A DNA stretch of 64,000 nucleotides, taken from NCBI GenBank assembly GCA_913061095.1, contig CAJXVM010000010.1:1-64000 (forward strand). The letters are read 5' to 3'. Each line of letters begins with the position of its first letter. Position 1 is the stretch's first letter. Below, one piece after another: positions 26,988 to 36,518 of the stretch. A program made the translations under genes and the position numbers. The notes beneath the pieces were generated by a model. It did no database searches and was not told the DNA's origin. It was given only the letters and a program-made list of their open reading frames with translations. Source of the DNA: an uncultured Ignavibacteria bacterium. Lineage in GTDB: Bacteria > Bacteroidota > Ignavibacteria > SZUA-365.

Positions 26988-27031
26988 CCGCGGGCAGCGG
27001 ATTTGCATCCGATTCTGCCCGCGGATGCGTT
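26988..27031 (+). terminator. Long hairpin after the PrpD gene
   Basis: A 10-bp GC-rich stem (26988-26997 with 27015-27024) encloses a second 5-bp stem (CGGAT at 26998-27002 with ATCCG at 27007-27011) around a TTGC loop, and is followed by ATGCGTTTT. It is a likely terminator for the metabolic operon. It ends exactly where the first possible start codon of the following kinase begins. Confidence 0.7.
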
Positions 27032-30000
27032 TTCCCATGCCCGCACGCAACCGCACATATCTGATCGCATTTCCGTGCCTGTTGTTCGTGCTGCTGACGC
27101 TTCCTCCGATGGCGTCGCTTCGCGCGCAGATGGAGAAGGAAACGCAGTTCGACCATCTTCGGGTCGAGGACGGGCTTTCGCAGGGCATGGTCCTCGCTAT
27201 GCTGCAGGACAGCCGAGGATTCATGTGGTTCGGCACGTATGACGGACTGAATCGCTATGACGGCTATCGCTTCACGGTCTGGCGCAGTGATCCCGATAAC
27301 GTGCACTCGCTGAGCAGCAGTATGATAACCGCTCTCGCGGAGGATTCATCCGGTCGCATATGGATCGGAACCGCCGGCGGGGGACTGAACATGTATGATC
27401 CCGTACGTGATGAAATGCGACGCTATCCCGGACTGACCACCGAGAACGGCAGATCCGGCGAGGCCACCGTCAACGCTCTGTGTATCGACCATTCCGGGAC
27501 CATATGGATTGCCTCCGACGGCGACGGTCTGTACGCGTTTCGGCCGGCAGACAGCACCGTCCGGGCTTTTCGTCACCGGTCCGGGGACTCGCTTTCCATC
27601 GCGGGCGATTTCGTCTCTGATATCAGGATTGCCGATTCGACGCATCTCTGGCTCGGAATTTCCGGGATAGGCGTTGATCTCATGAATACGCGGTCTGGAC
27701 AATGCCGCCACTATCGTCCGGTGAATACTGACAAGGGGGCATCGGTTGGCACTGTCAGGCTTGCGGGGGCGCATGCCCACACGGTGTATGCTTCCCTGGC
27801 GACGCAGGGAGTCTATCGCGTGACGCGTCACGACATGCAGATGTCACGCCTGTCTCTTCGTGCCGGCGGCACCGGGAAGAACTTTGTGCATTTCCGCGAC
27901 ATCATGACGGACAGACGGGACCGGCTCTGGGTTGCGACCGAGAGCAACGGGCTTTTTCTCCGTGATCCGGAGTCCGGAACGGTTCGGCGCATCATGTACA
28001 CCCCGTTCTCGGAATCCTCGATACCGAATGCCGGCCTGATTTCACTCTGTCAGGACAGTGCGGGCAACGTCTGGGTCGGAACGAATGGCAGAGGTGTCAG
28101 TTTCACGTCGCCGGCACGAAAAAACTTCGGACTTCTCCGGGTCGTTCCCGGCAAAGAGGAGAGCATCTCAATCCGGAGTTTCCGCGGAGTGTATCAGGAC
28201 CGCGACAGCGTTCTGTGGATCGGAGGATACGGAGGATTCAACCGCGTTGACCGTCGTACCGGCGCGATCACGGTGTACCCGCGGCTGCCGCTCGGCACTC
28301 CCCGGGGCGTTCCGGTCCGTGGACTGCTGAACACAAACGTGTATTCCATACATCCCGATCCGGAGGCGCCCGCGCGCAGATTGCTGATCGGGACCGAGGG
28401 AGACGGGATCTATCGCTTCGACAAGCGCAGAGCCCTGTTTGTCCGACTCCCCATCGGATCAGAAACAGATCCCCGTCATCCCATGGGACGGGCCGTATAT
28501 GCGTTTCATCTCGACAGTGAAGGAGATCTGTGGATTGGCTCCAGCGCGGGACTGAGCGTGTACCGGCGGCAGACGAAAAGCTACGAGCATTTTACTCACG
28601 ACGCCGACGACCCGACGACGATTTGTGACGGCAGTGTGCGCGCTATTTTCCAGGACAGCAACGAACACCTTTGGATCGGCACTGATCGCGGAGGACTCTG
28701 TTATTTCGACATGGTCAATGGCGATTTCATGCGTTTCCAGCATGATCCCGACGACGTGATGTCCATCAGCAGCAACCGCATCAACTGTATTTACGAAGAC
28801 AACCGCGGCATGCTGTGGATCGGCACCGCAACCGGGCTCAACCTGATGGACAGACGGAAGTCCACCTTCCGCCGATACAACCGTGAGGACGGACTTCCCA
28901 ACAACATGATTTATGCCATCGAAGAAGATCTGCTCGGATATCTCTGGATCAGCACGAACAGGGGAATAGCGCGTTTCCACCCGTATCGTGGGTTCACCGA
29001 AGTCTATGACATTTCCGACGGTCTGCAGGGAGACGAGTTCAATATGGGCGCAAGTTTTCGTTCGCCCTCCGGTGAACTGTTTTTCGGCGGGGTGAACGGA
29101 CTGACGTATTTCTACCCGCGGGACATCGGTAAAAACACGTACATCCCTCCTGTACACGTGACGCGGTGCACGGTGGACGGACACGATGTCGGTCTGAAGA
29201 CGGACGAGCAGGGACGAAAGCTGCTGGAAATCGAGAGCAGCAGCAATATCGTAAGTTTCGAGTTTGCTGCGCTGAATTTCTATCGACCGGAGCGGAATCG
29301 TTACATCTACAAGCTCGACGGTGTGCACGACCACTGGAACGATGCGGGGGATGACCGCTCAATCACATTCCTCACGCTGCCTCCCGGCACGTACACCCTG
29401 CATGTCAAGGGTTCGAACAATGACAACCGGTGGAATCAGCACGGTGTGACGGTTCTGATCCGGGTCGCGCCTCCGTTCTGGGGAACCTGGTGGTTTCGTG
29501 TCATCGCAGCGCTGATGCTGATCGGTATCGGAACGGCTGTCGTTCGCTGGCGCCTCGCCATCGTGCGTTCACAGGAAATCGCGCTCGGGCAGACAGTGGA
29601 GGATCGAACCGCGGAGCTTCGCCACGCCAACGTCGCGCTGCTGCAGGAGATCGAAGAACGGAAACGGGCCGAGCAGGAGGCCTATCGTGCGAATGCGACG
29701 AAAACGGAATTCCTCGCGCATCTCAGCCATGAGATTCGAACGCCGATGAACGCGATTCTCGGCTTCACGGAACTGCTCGCTGCGCGCATTAAAGACGAGC
29801 AGCTTCGCGGATTTCTTCGTTCCATCGAGATTTCCGGTTCCACGCTGCTGACGCTGATCAACGACATACTCGATCTCTCGAAAATCGAGGCAGGACGCAT
29901 CGAACTCGAGCTGCAGCCTGTTGATCTGCGTGAAGTGCTCAGGGAACTCGAGCAGGTGTTCGCCTTCCAGATTGAAAAGAAGGGACTGACCTTCAACGCA

Positions 30001-30810
30001 ATCTATCAGGAGGAACTGCCTTCAGCGATGATGCTCGATCGCACGCGCGTTCGGCAGATCCTGTTCAATCTCGTCGGGAATGCCGTCAAATATACCGAGC
30101 AGGGAAGTATTTCCGTCGAAGTGCGGCGCTCGGATGTCGATGAGCACCGGTGCACGCTGCATCTTCTCGTAAGCGATACCGGTATCGGCATTCCGCCGTC
30201 ACAGCAGAAGGTGATATTCGAGCCGTTCCGTCAGGGAACGCGGATGAATTCCTCCGACACGCGCGGTACCGGACTCGGTCTCGCCATTACGCAGCGTCTG
30301 GTATCCGTGATGGGCGGCAGCATCCGACTCGAAAGTAAACTCGGTCAGGGGAGCACGTTTCATATAGTCATCCCCGCCGTCGAGGTTGTGGAACAGCTTA
30401 ATCTCTTCATCAGAGAGCCCGCCGACATCGGTGAGAAAAGGCCGGTCTCGCGCGATGTTCCACCACCGGACAAGGCGCCGGAATCCCTGCGCTCGGCCGA
30501 CGCGGAAGACCTGTCGCAGAAGCGTCGGGAAGAACTCCAGGACCTGCATGACACCCTCGTGCGCGATCTCCTCCCGCGCTGGAAAAAAGTCTCTCGCAGC
30601 TTTCATATTCAGGAGATGGAGGAATTCGCGCGCGATGTCCGGGATCGCGCGGATGCGGTGTCTTATGAGCCGCTGACGGTCTGGAGCGAGGAACTGCTGA
30701 AACATGCGCGGAACTTTGATATGGACCTCGTCCCTCGTACATTGCACAGGTTCGGCGAACTTGTCGGCGAACTGAAGGCGAGGATATCCACGCCCCCCAC
30801 AAGCCCGTGA
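27025..30810 (+). CDS. Propeller-type hybrid-like sensor histidine kinase
   Basis: The 1261-residue protein has a signal/anchor segment (YLIAFPCLLFVLLTLPPMASL), then about 700 residues of two-component-regulator propeller repeats (WFGTYDGLNRYDGY, IWIGTAGGGLNMYD, VWVGTNGRGVSF, LWIGTDRGGLCYFD, LWIGTATGLNLMD, LWISTNRGIARF) that form two seven-bladed propellers, a Y_Y_Y domain near residues 745-810 and a membrane helix at about 822-842. The cytoplasmic part has a HisKA domain with phospho-acceptor His902 (HLSHEIRTPMNAIL) and a HATPase domain (NLVGNAVKYTEQG, DTGIGIP, GTGLGLAIT). Unlike classical HTCS proteins it lacks receiver and AraC domains. Start codons at 27025 or 27037 are both possible and neither has a ribosome-binding site. 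The ligand is probably periplasmic. Confidence 0.92.
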   Translation: MRFPMPARNRTYLIAFPCLLFVLLTLPPMASLRAQMEKETQFDHLRVEDGLSQGMVLAMLQDSRGFMWFGTYDGLNRYDGYRFTVWRSDPDNVHSLSSSMITALAEDSSGRIWIGTAGGGLNMYDPVRDEMRRYPGLTTENGRSGEATVNALCIDHSGTIWIASDGDGLYAFRPADSTVRAFRHRSGDSLSIAGDFVSDIRIADSTHLWLGISGIGVDLMNTRSGQCRHYRPVNTDKGASVGTVRLAGAHAHTVYASLATQGVYRVTRHDMQMSRLSLRAGGTGKNFVHFRDIMTDRRDRLWVATESNGLFLRDPESGTVRRIMYTPFSESSIPNAGLISLCQDSAGNVWVGTNGRGVSFTSPARKNFGLLRVVPGKEESISIRSFRGVYQDRDSVLWIGGYGGFNRVDRRTGAITVYPRLPLGTPRGVPVRGLLNTNVYSIHPDPEAPARRLLIGTEGDGIYRFDKRRALFVRLPIGSETDPRHPMGRAVYAFHLDSEGDLWIGSSAGLSVYRRQTKSYEHFTHDADDPTTICDGSVRAIFQDSNEHLWIGTDRGGLCYFDMVNGDFMRFQHDPDDVMSISSNRINCIYEDNRGMLWIGTATGLNLMDRRKSTFRRYNREDGLPNNMIYAIEEDLLGYLWISTNRGIARFHPYRGFTEVYDISDGLQGDEFNMGASFRSPSGELFFGGVNGLTYFYPRDIGKNTYIPPVHVTRCTVDGHDVGLKTDEQGRKLLEIESSSNIVSFEFAALNFYRPERNRYIYKLDGVHDHWNDAGDDRSITFLTLPPGTYTLHVKGSNNDNRWNQHGVTVLIRVAPPFWGTWWFRVIAALMLIGIGTAVVRWRLAIVRSQEIALGQTVEDRTAELRHANVALLQEIEERKRAEQEAYRANATKTEFLAHLSHEIRTPMNAILGFTELLAARIKDEQLRGFLRSIEISGSTLLTLINDILDLSKIEAGRIELELQPVDLREVLRELEQVFAFQIEKKGLTFNAIYQEELPSAMMLDRTRVRQILFNLVGNAVKYTEQGSISVEVRRSDVDEHRCTLHLLVSDTGIGIPPSQQKVIFEPFRQGTRMNSSDTRGTGLGLAITQRLVSVMGGSIRLESKLGQGSTFHIVIPAVEVVEQLNLFIREPADIGEKRPVSRDVPPPDKAPESLRSADAEDLSQKRREELQDLHDTLVRDLLPRWKKVSRSFHIQEMEEFARDVRDRADAVSYEPLTVWSEELLKHARNFDMDLVPRTLHRFGELVGELKARISTPPTSP

Positions 30811-30826
30811 AACAGTCACACTGACC

Positions 30827-31933
<1,107 letters not shown>

Positions 31934-31938
31934 GACCT

Positions 31939-31952
31939 GGCGGCTGTCCGCC
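31939..31952. terminator. Weak hairpin between convergent genes
   Basis: GGCGG (31939-31943), CTGT, CCGCC (31948-31952) is a short hairpin in the 23-bp gap between two converging genes. It has no T-run, so terminator function is doubtful. Confidence 0.3.
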
Positions 31953-31956
31953 TCTG

Positions 31957-33084
31957 TCAGGAAGCAGCAGGTTTGGCCGTGTCCGCGAGTGTTCCTTCCT
32001 CACGATAGCGCGCAAACAGCTGTCCCCACCCGGTCTTTTCCATCCAGTCTTCGAATATCTTTCTGTCCTTGATCGGCCAGCGGTAGTAGTCGTGATACAC
32101 TTCCGATCCCGCCACGAAGAGGTGGACGAGGGGCGTGTGAAAAAACAGTTTCTGAATCCCTTTGAGCGGACCGAACCAGAGGATGTCACCCACGCGGCTC
32201 GCCCCGTTATCGCCGACCTCGAACTGCCAGTTCTCATTACTGACATCATCGCCAACGATCTCGATATCGCGCACGTCGCCGGTGCCGAGGCCGCGGTCAT
32301 GTGCGAGGCGGACATACTTGAGATCGGCGAGGGGATCGAAGCCCATCATTTTGGCGGCAACGGCATCGATCGCCACCTGGTCCGCGCTCGCGAGAATGAC
32401 ATTCTTGATTTCCGGGAACATCGTGCGCGGTCCCGGACCATTGCCGGCCGTCGTACCGTCCATGACCGCAAATATGCCGGAGTGGATTTCCTTCTGAATT
32501 GCGAGAAGGTCGACGAGCGTTTCATGAATCCATGAGTGCGTGTAATGCCGTTTGGTGTTGAGCAGACCGCCAAAGGCATTCTTCATCGCTCCGGTGGTCG
32601 TCGTGTAGATATGGCATTTGACGGTGGGGAGATGAATGATGTTTTTCCCGAAGAAGTAATCAGGGATGTAGATGCCTTCCGGATATATACGCGGCAGCAC
32701 GAGCATCTCCGCGCGCGGCTCGTACTTGATCCATTTCATGTCCTCGTCCTTGAAATTGAACAGGACGGGGATGTCATGCTCCTGGAAAATGGGCACGTAT
32801 CCGTTGAGATCCTCCCCCTTGAATGCGTCGGTCACCACGGTTTTGTTCTGTACGCAGGTGATGTCGTTCATGCCGTGCTTCTTGAGCGCGAGCACGACGG
32901 CCTCGAGCTGCCACGGGGTGGTGTTCGCGCCCGGGAAAGGAAAATGCCATGAAATGTTGTCCTTGAGAATCGTGGTTGCGGAGGCGTCGAGCGCCTCGTC
33001 CATGCCGGCCAGCTCGGCCAGGCGCACGTAATCCTCGAGCACGGTTTCCGGTGTCGTTCGAAGAACTGCGACTTTGCTTTTCAT
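31957..33084 (-). CDS. DUF362 domain-containing protein
   Basis: The 375-residue protein matches the DUF362 family, proteins of unknown function that often accompany iron-sulfur or redox genes. Family phrases are VKCHIYTTTTGAMKNAFGGLL, GTTAGNGPGPRTMFPEIKNVI and VAIDAVAAKMMGFDPL. It has no ferredoxin motif and no signal peptide, so it should be cytoplasmic. It is the third gene after a DUF948-like gene and a UbiA-type prenyltransferase, with seven bases between it and the latter, so a joint role in lipid or quinone modification is conceivable. Confidence 0.88.
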   Translation of the reverse strand: MKSKVAVLRTTPETVLEDYVRLAELAGMDEALDASATTILKDNISWHFPFPGANTTPWQLEAVVLALKKHGMNDITCVQNKTVVTDAFKGEDLNGYVPIFQEHDIPVLFNFKDEDMKWIKYEPRAEMLVLPRIYPEGIYIPDYFFGKNIIHLPTVKCHIYTTTTGAMKNAFGGLLNTKRHYTHSWIHETLVDLLAIQKEIHSGIFAVMDGTTAGNGPGPRTMFPEIKNVILASADQVAIDAVAAKMMGFDPLADLKYVRLAHDRGLGTGDVRDIEIVGDDVSNENWQFEVGDNGASRVGDILWFGPLKGIQKLFFHTPLVHLFVAGSEVYHDYYRWPIKDRKIFEDWMEKTGWGQLFARYREEGTLADTAKPAAS

Positions 33085-33091
33085 GACGTTC

Positions 33092-34018
33092 CTAGCTCAT
33101 GTATATGATGAAAACGACGGTGAGGCCCCAGAGAAAGACATTTGCCAGAAGGGGCCTGTCGGAGAGGAATTCCGATGTCGGATCTCCGCCGGTCTGTTTC
33201 TGGTGGACAAGATAGTAGTAGCGGAAGAGGCCGTACAGGACAAAAGGAACGGTATAGATGAGTCCCTTCCCGAACTTCGCCACCGTTTCATCCGCCACGG
33301 TATACAGGATATAGCATATCAGGGTCGACGCCGTGACCAGAGAGATCATCTGGTCGAGAAAATACGTGCTGTATTCCATCAGCACGGGACGGTGCACATG
33401 CGCGTCGTCGACGAGGATGGTAATTTCATGCCGCCGTTTGCTGAACCCGAGAAAGAGGGCCAGCAGGGATGTACAGATCAGCAGCCACTCGGAAATAGGG
33501 ACGTCGATGACGACAGCGCCGGCAACGATGCGAAGCACGAAGGAGGCGGCGATGGTCATCACGTCGATGATGACCGCCTTCTTCAGACTGTAGGAATACA
33601 CGACATTCAGCAGGAAATATCCCAGAAGCACGAGGGCGAAATGATGATGCAGCAGCCATGCAAGAATGAGCACGACGGGGACCAGCACGCCGATGAAGGC
33701 GCCGGCGGTGGATGCCGGCAGGGCCCCAGAGGCGATCGGCCGCGTGCGCTTGACGGGATGCAGGCGGTCGGTTGCGGCGTCAACGATGTCATTCAGGATA
33801 TAGACCGCGCTAGCGATCAGAGAAAACAGGAAAAATCCTGCAACCGCATAGAGAACGATCTCACCATCGAGAAGATGCTTCGAAAACAGGAGGGGGGAAA
33901 GGACAAAAACATTCTTGACCCATTGCCGAATCCGCATGGTGCGGACAAGCAGGGCGATCCTGGATTGCGCATTCACCGGGTCGGTGGTATCTGTCGGAGT
34001 TAACGTTTGCTGCGCCAT
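33092..34018 (-). CDS. UbiA-family prenyltransferase (decaprenyl-phosphate phosphoribosyltransferase-like)
   Basis: The 308-residue polytopic membrane protein has about eight hydrophobic segments. The first UbiA motif is NDIVDAATDRLHPVKRTRPIASG (about residues 76-98), whose aspartates bind magnesium and the diphosphate. The second polar segment is GFSKRRHEI (about 192-200). Both patterns most resemble decaprenyl-phosphate phosphoribosyltransferases, which use PRPP and a polyprenyl phosphate to start decaprenylphosphoryl-arabinose or related lipid-sugar synthesis, rather than quinone-type UbiA enzymes. It overlaps the upstream DUF948-like gene by 19 bases. Confidence 0.88.
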   Translation of the reverse strand: MAQQTLTPTDTTDPVNAQSRIALLVRTMRIRQWVKNVFVLSPLLFSKHLLDGEIVLYAVAGFFLFSLIASAVYILNDIVDAATDRLHPVKRTRPIASGALPASTAGAFIGVLVPVVLILAWLLHHHFALVLLGYFLLNVVYSYSLKKAVIIDVMTIAASFVLRIVAGAVVIDVPISEWLLICTSLLALFLGFSKRRHEITILVDDAHVHRPVLMEYSTYFLDQMISLVTASTLICYILYTVADETVAKFGKGLIYTVPFVLYGLFRYYYLVHQKQTGGDPTSEFLSDRPLLANVFLWGLTVVFIIYMS

Positions 34019-34392
34019 GTCGAAAGAAAACTGTCGATACCCCGGCGAATGCCTGCGAGCCGGTTCGCAAGTCCGACAACAGAGGGCTCAACCTGTTGCT
34101 GCAGGATATTCTCCAGGCGGTAGAGATTTTCCGTCACCTTACGCACGTTTTCAACGGCGTTTGTGACGGCCATACGGTTGTCCGTAACCACGGTCAGCGC
34201 TTCTTCGGTGCGTGCGGCGACCTGCTGCGACTTGCGAAGTGCCGGCACCGCCTCGTCGCTGATACGCTTGAGATCATACTGTGCCTGCTGGAGCAGTTTG
34301 TGGAAACGCAGCAGTACCGTGATGAGAATAATCGTAAGCACGATGCCGCCGATGGTGAGAATCAGCAGCAGGATGTCCTGGATGGCGTCCAT
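34000..34392 (-). CDS. DUF948-like membrane protein with coiled coil
   Basis: The 130-residue protein starts at the ATG at 34392; an upstream ATG would add 17 unrelated residues. One transmembrane helix (ILLLILTIGGIVLTIILITVLL, about residues 6-27) is followed by a helical region with heptad-like spacing. The layout matches DUF948/YoxC-type proteins, which often sit beside YtxH genes; one occurs just upstream here. It probably lies at the inner membrane facing the cytoplasm or periplasm. Function is unknown. Confidence 0.75.
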   Translation of the reverse strand: MDAIQDILLLILTIGGIVLTIILITVLLRFHKLLQQAQYDLKRISDEAVPALRKSQQVAARTEEALTVVTDNRMAVTNAVENVRKVTENLYRLENILQQQVEPSVVGLANRLAGIRRGIDSFLSTWRSKR

Positions 34393-34453
34393 GGAACCCC
34401 CGTGTCTCGATGAAACAATCCGTTCCGATGTCGAAAAAGGCAACCGCGGAACG

Positions 34454-34522
34454 GTTCAATAGAATGACCGAGCAGTTCAAAAAACTGACTTGCGAGTTCA
34501 AAAAACGAACTCATCAATTCAA
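34454..34522. repeat. Four GTTCAA boxes in exact 21-bp phase
   Basis: GTTCAA occurs at 34454, 34475 and 34496, and ATTCAA at 34517, each exactly 21 bp apart. On the minus strand each reads TTGAAC or TTGAAT. Spacing of two helical turns could place regulator sites on one DNA face. On the plus strand the same 21-bp unit equals seven codons and gives Phe at every seventh position (FNRMTEQ, FKKLTCE, FKKRTHQ, FNELKMQ), as in a coiled-coil remnant. The sequence does not decide between the two. Confidence 0.8.
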
Positions 34523-34550
34523 TGAGCTGAAAATGCAGTTACGGGCGGAT

Positions 34551-34961
34551 TCAGGAAGCTGGTGCTTCCGTGTCCCCGTCCGTGTCTTTGTCCCGTTCTT
34601 CCTTGTAGGCATCCATACCCGCCTTGAAGGCGGTTTTCAGCTTGTCGCCTTCCTCCGAGACGCGTCCGCGGGCACCGCTGAGAATGTCCTCGGCGTCGTG
34701 GAGGAGGGCATCGGCGCGTTTTTTCGCGTCGCTGATGATCGCGGAGGATTTTTCCTTGCCCTCGTTGATCAGATGCTTTGCTTTTTCCTGTGCGTCCTGC
34801 AGATACTCGTCGACGTCTCCGGCGAATTCTCCGCCCCGCCGTTTGATGTCGCCGCGCAGTTCACTGCCGGGCTTCGGGGCATAGAGGAGGGCGAAGACGC
34901 CGCCGACGAGCGCGCCGGAGAGAAATCCGAGCAGCAGGTTGCGTGATGCATTGTCAGACAT
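34551..34961 (-). CDS. YtxH domain-containing protein
   Basis: The 136-residue protein begins SDNASRNLLLGFLSGALVGGVFALLYAPKPGSELR, a transmembrane helix and the APKPGSELR motif typical of YtxH/general stress proteins. The rest is charged, helical and coil-like (YLQDAQEKAKHLINEGKEK and so on), ending in a Glu/Asp-rich tail. It is expected at the inner membrane. A good GGAGCGC-type ribosome-binding site precedes the ATG. It is a common neighbour of DUF948 proteins; stress or envelope-related roles have been proposed for the family but are not established. Confidence 0.88.
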   Translation of the reverse strand: MSDNASRNLLLGFLSGALVGGVFALLYAPKPGSELRGDIKRRGGEFAGDVDEYLQDAQEKAKHLINEGKEKSSAIISDAKKRADALLHDAEDILSGARGRVSEEGDKLKTAFKAGMDAYKEERDKDTDGDTEAPAS

Positions 34962-34996
34962 ATGCGCTCCTTCCAGTTTGTCAGAAATCGAGTGAA

Positions 34997-35515
34997 TCAG
35001 GCCGAATCGGAATATCGGTCGCTCAGAACCGTAAATCCCTCTCGCAGCTTGTGCATCGTGTCGCTCATGGATTCGGATATCACTTTCGTGTCACCGATAA
35101 CGGGCATGAAATTGGCGTCACCGCTCCATCGCGGCACGATATGCATATGAACATGCTGATCAATCCCCGCTCCCCCGACGCGCCCGATATTGGATCCGAA
35201 ATTGAATCCCTGGGGCCGCATGACCTTCTCGAGCACGCGCAGCCAGTCACGGACGACTTCGGTCATTTCCCGATAGGTCTCATTTTCCAGATCATGGAAA
35301 TTCGAGACATGGCTGTTGGGGATGATGAGGAGATGTCCGCTGTTGTACGGATAGAGATTCAGCATCGTGAAGCAATGGCGGTGGCGCTGAACGAGATACC
35401 GCTCATCGTCCTGCCGGGAAGCAAGGGCGTCACAGAAGACGCAGCCCTTGCCTTCCTCGGCAGTACCGAATGTCTGAATATACTGTGATCTCCAGGGAGA
35501 CCAGAGCCTGTCCAT
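34997..35515 (-). CDS. HIT-family hydrolase (Ap4A phosphorylase-like)
   Basis: The 172-residue protein has the histidine-triad motif HVHMHIVPRW (about residues 121-130), plus CVFCDAL near residue 25 and YNSGHLLIIPNSHVSNFHDL. HIT enzymes cleave or transfer nucleotidyl groups. The N-terminal MDRLWSPWRSQYI phrase and the size match the group annotated as AP4A phosphorylase-like or diadenosine polyphosphate hydrolase. It is cytoplasmic. It lies 13 bases downstream of the small COX24-like gene. Confidence 0.92.
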   Translation of the reverse strand: MDRLWSPWRSQYIQTFGTAEEGKGCVFCDALASRQDDERYLVQRHRHCFTMLNLYPYNSGHLLIIPNSHVSNFHDLENETYREMTEVVRDWLRVLEKVMRPQGFNFGSNIGRVGGAGIDQHVHMHIVPRWSGDANFMPVIGDTKVISESMSDTMHKLREGFTVLSDRYSDSA

Positions 35516-35528
35516 ATCAGCTCAACGG

Positions 35529-35624
35529 CTAGCGGTTTTTCTTCTTGTGCCGATTCTTACGCAGACGCTTCTTGCGCTTGTGCGTGGCCATTTTATGGCG
35601 CTTTCTCTTCTTGCCGCAAGGCAT
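35529..35624 (-). CDS. AURKAIP1/COX24-type basic mini-protein
   Basis: The 31-residue, extremely Lys/Arg-rich protein starts MPCGKKRKRHKMATHKRKKR and ends KKKNR. A strong GGAGG ribosome-binding site lies seven bases ahead of the ATG at 35624. The composition and the KRHKMATHKRKKRLRKNR core match the AURKAIP1/COX24 domain shared with mitochondrial ribosomal protein mS38, which has bacterial relatives associated with the small ribosomal subunit. It is likely ribosome-associated. It sits between HIT and TPR genes on the same strand. Confidence 0.88.
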   Translation of the reverse strand: MPCGKKRKRHKMATHKRKKRLRKNRHKKKNR

Positions 35625-35672
35625 AGGCGTTCCTCCAGTGGATTAGGGTGAAAAAAAGTGTACTGTCTCGTG

Positions 35673-36518
35673 TCAGTTTTCCGTGCCGAAGCGCTCCTGA
35701 AGAATCTGATCAGCATCGCGTCCGTAAACCGACGACGGATCGAGATCGCGCGCTTTTTCGAACCACGTGCGTGCGGCTTCGGGATTGCCGGCGTTGAGAT
35801 TTACAATGCCGAGATTGTAGTGTCCCAGCTGATGATCGGGCGCGTCGCGGACGGCGCGCTCCATCTCTTGTATCGCAGCATCATACTGCTGCAGTTCAAA
35901 ATAACAAATTCCCAGGTCAACCCGTGCATCGGGATTGGTGGGATCTTTTCCCAGATAGTCCTTGTACTGCGCAATCGCCTGGTCGAGGAGCTTCGCATCA
36001 TGCAGTTCATTGGCGAAGCGCAGCTGTGCCTCCAGGTCGTCCGGATGATTTTCGATATATGCGCGCATGCTTTCCAGACGCTCGAGATCGATCTGCGGCT
36101 GCTGCTGCGGGGCCTGCTGTGACTGTGCCGACGCGGATACGTCTCCTGCAGGCGGACTGCCGGAAGGGAGCAGCGTCGCTGTCAGTACCGCACCGAGCAG
36201 GAAGGAACTCGCGGCGATGGCGATCCACTGCGGCGTCGAGAAGAGGACGCTGCCCTGAGCGGTGCCCTGCTTCGTGCGGCCGGCAGAAGAGGCAGCCTTT
36301 CGCCGGGCAGGCGGACGCGATGCATTCCCCGCCGGGCGGGACTGTTCTTTCCGCTGGACAGCCGGCGCTTCGGATGTTGCCGCTTCCTGCTCCCACTGCG
36401 CAGCTGATCGTGCACGGGCAGCCGCAGCCTGAAGATCCTCTCCACAGATGTCGCAGACGTCGGCTTCTCCGGGGACGGCCGATCCGCAGGATGGACATGT
36501 ATGTTTCGTTTCTGCCAT
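35673..36518 (-). CDS. Zinc-ribbon and TPR membrane protein
   Basis: The 281-residue protein has a zinc ribbon at its N-terminus (CPSC at 8-11 and CDIC at 22-25), then a disordered Ala/Pro/Arg-rich linker, one membrane helix (IAIAASSFLLGAVLTATLL, about residues 95-115), a Gln/Ala-rich linker and three to four tetratricopeptide repeats (AYIENHPDDLEAQLRFAN, DPTNPDARVDLGICYFELQQY, DHQLGHYNLGIVNLNAGN). The TPR part presumably binds partner proteins in the periplasm. Its ATG overlaps the HU stop by one base (TAATG), so the two are coupled. Confidence 0.85.
   Translation of the reverse strand: MAETKHTCPSCGSAVPGEADVCDICGEDLQAAAARARSAAQWEQEAATSEAPAVQRKEQSRPAGNASRPPARRKAASSAGRTKQGTAQGSVLFSTPQWIAIAASSFLLGAVLTATLLPSGSPPAGDVSASAQSQQAPQQQPQIDLERLESMRAYIENHPDDLEAQLRFANELHDAKLLDQAIAQYKDYLGKDPTNPDARVDLGICYFELQQYDAAIQEMERAVRDAPDHQLGHYNLGIVNLNAGNPEAARTWFEKARDLDPSSVYGRDADQILQERFGTEN

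Noticed and set aside
34440-34530. tRNA T-loop-like GTTCAA
   Set aside because: The box repeats every 21 bp with no cloverleaf or acceptor stem around it.
34410-34946. 178-codon plus-strand frame containing the heptad-like repeats
   Set aside because: After the repeat segment it runs antisense through the YtxH gene with no further pattern and has no ribosome-binding site, so it was not called as a gene; the repeat itself is reported.
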